From NCBI GenBank assembly GCA_026399445.1, contig JAPLRA010000016.1, positions 1 through 7,736 of the forward strand: a stretch of 7,736 nucleotides of DNA. The letters run 5' to 3'. The notes under the pieces are model-generated. The model did no database searches, was not told the DNA's origin, and saw nothing but the letters and a program-made list of their open reading frames with translations. Below are positions 5,962-7,736 of the stretch, in pieces (position 1 is the stretch's first letter; every line of letters starts with the position of its first letter). The translations under genes were made by a program, and so were the position numbers. The DNA comes from Sulfuritalea sp. Lineage in GTDB: Bacteria; Pseudomonadota; Gammaproteobacteria; Burkholderiales; Rhodocyclaceae.

Positions 5962-7033
5962 GCGCCAGTTCGGCAATGGCGCGCACGGCGGCCAGCTTCA
6001 TCTGCTCGGTGATGGTCGTCGCGCCGGCGTCCAGCGCGCCGCGGAAAATGAACGGGAAGCACAGCACGTTGTTGACCTGGTTCGGATAGTCCGAACGCCC
6101 GGTGGCGATGATCGCATCGGAGCGCACGCTCTTCACTTCCTCGGGGGTGATTTCCGGCGTCGGATTGGCCAGCGCCAGGATCAGCGGATCGCGCGCCATC
6201 TTCGCCACCATCGCCGGCTTGACCACGCCGCCGGCGGAAAGTCCGAGGAACACGTCGGCGCCCTCGATGATGTCGCTCAGCGTGCGCGCGTCGGTCTTCT
6301 TCGCATAGCGGTCCTTGATCGGGTCCATGAGCTTCTCGCGCCCGACATAGACCACGCCTTCGATGTCGGTGACCCAGATGTTCTCGACCTTGACGCCGAG
6401 GTTCACCAGCAGGTCGAGGCAGGCCAGCGCCGCCGCGCCCGCGCCGGAGGTAACCAGCTTGACCTCCCCGACCTTCTTGCCGACCAGCGTCAGGCCGTTG
6501 AGGATCGCCGCGCCGACGACGATGGCCGTACCATGCTGGTCGTCGTGGAACACCGGGATCTTCATGCGCTCGCGCAGCTTGGCCTCGATGTAGAAGCACT
6601 CCGGCGCCTTGATGTCTTCGAGGTTGATGCCGCCGAAAGTCGGCTCCATGGCCGCGATCATGTCGATCAGCTTGTCGGCGTCGGGTTCCAGCAGTTCGAT
6701 GTCGAACACGTCGATGCCGGCGAACTTCTTGAACAGCACGCCCTTGCCTTCCATCACCGGCTTGGCCGCCAGCGGCCCGATGTTGCCGAGGCCCAGCACG
6801 GCGGTGCCATTGGTCACCACGCCCACCAGGTTGGCGCGCGAGGTGAGGCGGCTGGCCATCGCCGGATCATCGACGATGGCGTTGCAGGCCGCGGCCACGC
6901 CCGGCGAGTAGGCCAGTGCCAGGTCGCGTTGGTTGGTGAGGCCCTTGGTCGGCACCACGGCGATCTTTCCCGGCGTGGGCCATTCGTGATACTCGAGGGC
7001 GGCGGCGGAGAGGTTTTCCTGTTCGTTGGACAT
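5339..7033 (-). CDS. maeB: Malic enzyme domain as it would be translated, with an out-of-frame tail
   Basis: As written, translation from the maeB start gives 564 residues. Residues 1-357 are a complete malic enzyme domain: YSPGVA (43-48), the GLGNIG block, KPVMEGKGVLFKKFAGIDVF, EPTFGGINLEDIKAPECF, FHDDQHGTA with metal and substrate residues, a SGAGAAA nucleotide-binding loop, LALANPTPEI and ATGRSDYPNQVNNVLCFPF. Residues 358-564 are Arg/Gly/Ala-rich, match no domain, and are the second domain read in the wrong frame. Such a tail would probably destabilise the protein, though the catalytic half could in principle act alone. The start is fixed by alignment to the family (EYHEWPTPGKI near the N-terminus). 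No good Shine-Dalgarno sequence is visible. Confidence 0.6.
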   Translation of the reverse strand: MSNEQENLSAAALEYHEWPTPGKIAVVPTKGLTNQRDLALAYSPGVAAACNAIVDDPAMASRLTSRANLVGVVTNGTAVLGLGNIGPLAAKPVMEGKGVLFKKFAGIDVFDIELLEPDADKLIDMIAAMEPTFGGINLEDIKAPECFYIEAKLRERMKIPVFHDDQHGTAIVVGAAILNGLTLVGKKVGEVKLVTSGAGAAALACLDLLVNLGVKVENIWVTDIEGVVYVGREKLMDPIKDRYAKKTDARTLSDIIEGADVFLGLSAGGVVKPAMVAKMARDPLILALANPTPEITPEEVKSVRSDAIIATGRSDYPNQVNNVLCFPFIFRGALDAGATTITEQMKLAAVRAIAELARRGQGGRGVGRGDAADQGLRRLPRQAQQLCVPLRLRHEAGVCRRQKGATPRHLLRGRGRARAARGSSRDRRGPRPAGADRSPRGDRHAYREGRLASGGGARLRGGESGFRSALQRAVAELSRHHGQAGRHARFGQAGTAVGHHADRHHAAQTRLCRRHALRRGRAPRAAPQACQRRDRPRAGCALFRRDEHAAAGAAHAVHVRYLRQ

Positions 7034-7043
7034 CGCGTTGGCT

Positions 7044-7080
7044 TTGCAGAGGGGGAAGCGCGGAATGATAGCCCCGTCCG
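7044..7080 (-). promoter_or_regulatory. Possible maeB promoter
   Basis: On the minus strand GGCTATCATTCC contains TATCAT (7067-7072), a reasonable -10 box about 33 nt before the maeB ATG. No good -35 is seen at 16-18 nt, so it may need an activator. This is the only candidate promoter found for the maeB-qor-parA unit. Confidence 0.35.
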
Positions 7081-7109
7081 CCTGACAGCACCATTACGGA
7101 ATTCCACGA

Positions 7110-7129
7110 GTCGGCGTTGGCGGTGCGGC
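7110..7129 (+). repeat. Solitary 20-bp dispersed motif between maeB and the right-hand ParA
   Basis: This stretch fits the consensus GTCGGCGYTGGCGRTRCGGC at every position. With flanks (7109-7133) it matches the qor copy at 23 of 25 bases. It lies in noncoding DNA of the divergent control region with no copy of the long repeat beside it. Confidence 0.6.
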
Positions 7130-7152
7130 GCCCGCCCCCTCCGTCACAGGTC

Positions 7153-7204
7153 TTGCCGCAATGCAACATTGCTGTGGCAGAATCTCCCGATCCAAATTCG
7201 GGAG
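7153..7204 (+). promoter_or_regulatory. Control region of the right-hand ParA: promoter, palindrome and a hairpin over the ribosome-binding site
   Basis: A possible promoter has TTGCCG (7153-7158) and CAGAAT (7178-7183), with a long 19-nt spacer. Within the spacer is a perfect palindrome, GCAATG-CAA-CATTGC (7158-7172), in an operator-like position. Downstream, CTCCCGA (7184-7190) and TCGGGAG (7198-7204) are perfect 7-bp complements with a 7-nt loop. The second arm contains GGGAG, the Shine-Dalgarno sequence 6 nt before the ATG at 7211, so folding would hide the ribosome-binding site. The sequence elements are seen; control is inferred. Confidence 0.5.
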
Positions 7205-7210
7205 TCCATC

Positions 7211-7736
7211 ATGAAGCGCGTCGTATTCAACCAGAAGGGCGGTGTCGGCAAGAGCACCATCACCTGCAACCTCGCCGCCATCGCCGCTGCGCGCGGCGCG
7301 CGTACGCTGGTGATCGATCTCGATCCGCAGGCCAATTCAACCCAGTACCTGCTGGGCGATGCCGCGCAAAACCTTGAACTCACCGCCAACGAGTTCTTCG
7401 ACCAGATGCTGAGTTTCAAGCTGCGTCCGCTGCCGACCGAGGACTTCATCACCGCCACGCCCTTCGAAAACCTGTCCATCCTGCCCTCCGGCCCGGCGCT
7501 GGAAGAACTGCAGGCCAAGCTCGAATCGCGCTACAAGATCTACAAGCTGCGCGAAGCCCTCGACGCCCTCCAAGGCTACGACGAAATCTGGATCGACACA
7601 CCGCCCGCGCTGCACTTCTACACACGCTCCGCGCTGATCGCCGCCGACGCCTGCCTGATCCCCTTCGACTGCGACGAATTCGCCCGCCGTGCCCTCTACA
7701 GCCTGATGGACAACGTGGGCGAGATCCGCGCCGACC
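7211..7736 (+). CDS. ParA-family ATPase, N-terminal part (runs off the right edge)
   Basis: 175 codons are visible, open at the window end. It begins MKRVVFNQKGGVGKSTITCN, with deviant Walker A KGGVGKST at residues 9-16 (signature Lys9, P-loop Lys14). DLDPQANST (36-44) is the canonical ParA switch I segment, and the Walker B region is IDTPPAL (128-134). SALIAADACLIPFDCDEFAR follows, as in ParA/Soj proteins. There is no N-terminal HTH. It differs clearly from the ParA-type protein at 3249-3878, so the two are not recent duplicates. It is transcribed divergently from maeB. GGGAG (7200-7204) is its Shine-Dalgarno sequence. Any ParB would lie beyond the window, so whether it is the chromosomal partition ATPase or an orphan positioning ATPase cannot be decided here. 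Confidence 0.93.
   Translation, partial: MKRVVFNQKGGVGKSTITCNLAAIAAARGARTLVIDLDPQANSTQYLLGDAAQNLELTANEFFDQMLSFKLRPLPTEDFITATPFENLSILPSGPALEELQAKLESRYKIYKLREALDALQGYDEIWIDTPPALHFYTRSALIAADACLIPFDCDEFARRALYSLMDNVGEIRAD

Larger units (their letters stand above)
4864..7033 (-). pseudogene. maeB: NADP-type malic enzyme MaeB (malic enzyme plus phosphotransacetylase-like domain), frameshifted by a deletion
   Basis: MaeB decarboxylates malate to pyruvate with NADP+; its C-terminal domain resembles phosphate acetyltransferase and is thought to be regulatory. Codons 1-357 from the ATG at 7031-7033 match E. coli MaeB through KLAAVRAIAELA. The match resumes in another frame at AVAKAAEESGVATRPI (codons starting at 5961) and continues to the stop at 4864-4866. 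The intervening conserved segment, 39 residues in E. coli MaeB and including YIIPKPFDPRL, is gone. About 116 bp is missing, so the C-terminal domain is read out of frame. Restoring it would give about 761 residues (E. coli 759). Active-site blocks in the first domain and the whole second domain look intact. Either a recent inactivating deletion or an assembly or sequencing error explains this. It is the first gene of the maeB-qor-parA unit. Confidence 0.88.

Noticed and set aside
5951..5980. Programmed ribosomal frameshifting to explain the split maeB
   Set aside because: There is no slippery heptamer at the junction, and a frameshift would not restore the missing linker of about 39 residues. 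A deletion is the simpler reading.
4300..6012. 570-codon open frame on the plus strand
   Set aside because: It lies antisense to qor and maeB, whose protein sequences are clearly conserved. Its His/Gln/Arg/Ala-rich composition is typical of an antisense frame in GC-rich DNA.
1..7736. CRISPR arrays, tRNA or rRNA genes, riboswitches
   Set aside because: No regularly spaced direct repeats, cloverleaf-like sequences or rRNA-like blocks were noticed on either strand.

Overview
The window looks like chromosomal DNA of a GC-rich betaproteobacterium, most plausibly Rhodocyclales-like. This is inferred from the protein families and base composition, not tested. Most of it is a dense minus-strand block of housekeeping genes. 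Read in the minus direction these are maeB (malic enzyme fused to a phosphotransacetylase-like domain), qor (NADPH:quinone oxidoreductase), a small orphan ParA-type ATPase, and after an interruption the 5' part of dnaE (DNA polymerase III alpha), which runs off the left edge. A second, different ParA-type ATPase starts divergently from maeB and runs off the right edge.

Layout: 1-1220 dnaE 5' part (minus); 1221-1278 its promoter region; 1280-1600 dispersed repeat copy A; 1629-1716 terminator and a second 3' hairpin; 1731-2369 outer-membrane beta-barrel protein (minus); 2370-2506 AT-rich divergent control region; 2507-2902 small XRE-type regulator (plus); 2911-3238 repeat copy B, inverted relative to A; 3249-3878 orphan ParA; 3886-4860 qor; 4864-7033 maeB with a frameshifting deletion; 7034-7210 divergent control region; 7211-7736 second ParA (partial).

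Two things stand out. First, the beta-barrel gene and the XRE regulator form a divergent pair that is visibly AT-richer than its surroundings: 26/60 G+C in 1741-1800 and 21/60 in 2401-2460, against 43/60 in 4621-4680 inside qor. The pair sits between two inverted copies of a roughly 300-bp structured repeat, as expected of an acquired cassette placed between dnaE and the parA-qor-maeB block. Second, maeB has lost about 116 bp at the junction between its two domains (near 5959-5966), which puts the C-terminal domain out of frame. Both domains are otherwise well preserved, so this is either a recent lesion or an assembly or sequencing artefact.

A 20-bp motif (consensus GTCGGCGYTGGCGRTRCGGC) recurs five times: at the edges of both repeats, alone upstream of the right-hand ParA, and inside the qor coding sequence. 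The maeB, qor and parA genes are separated by only 3 and 7 bp and are very likely one transcription unit. No ParB, tRNA, rRNA, CRISPR array or transposase gene is visible.
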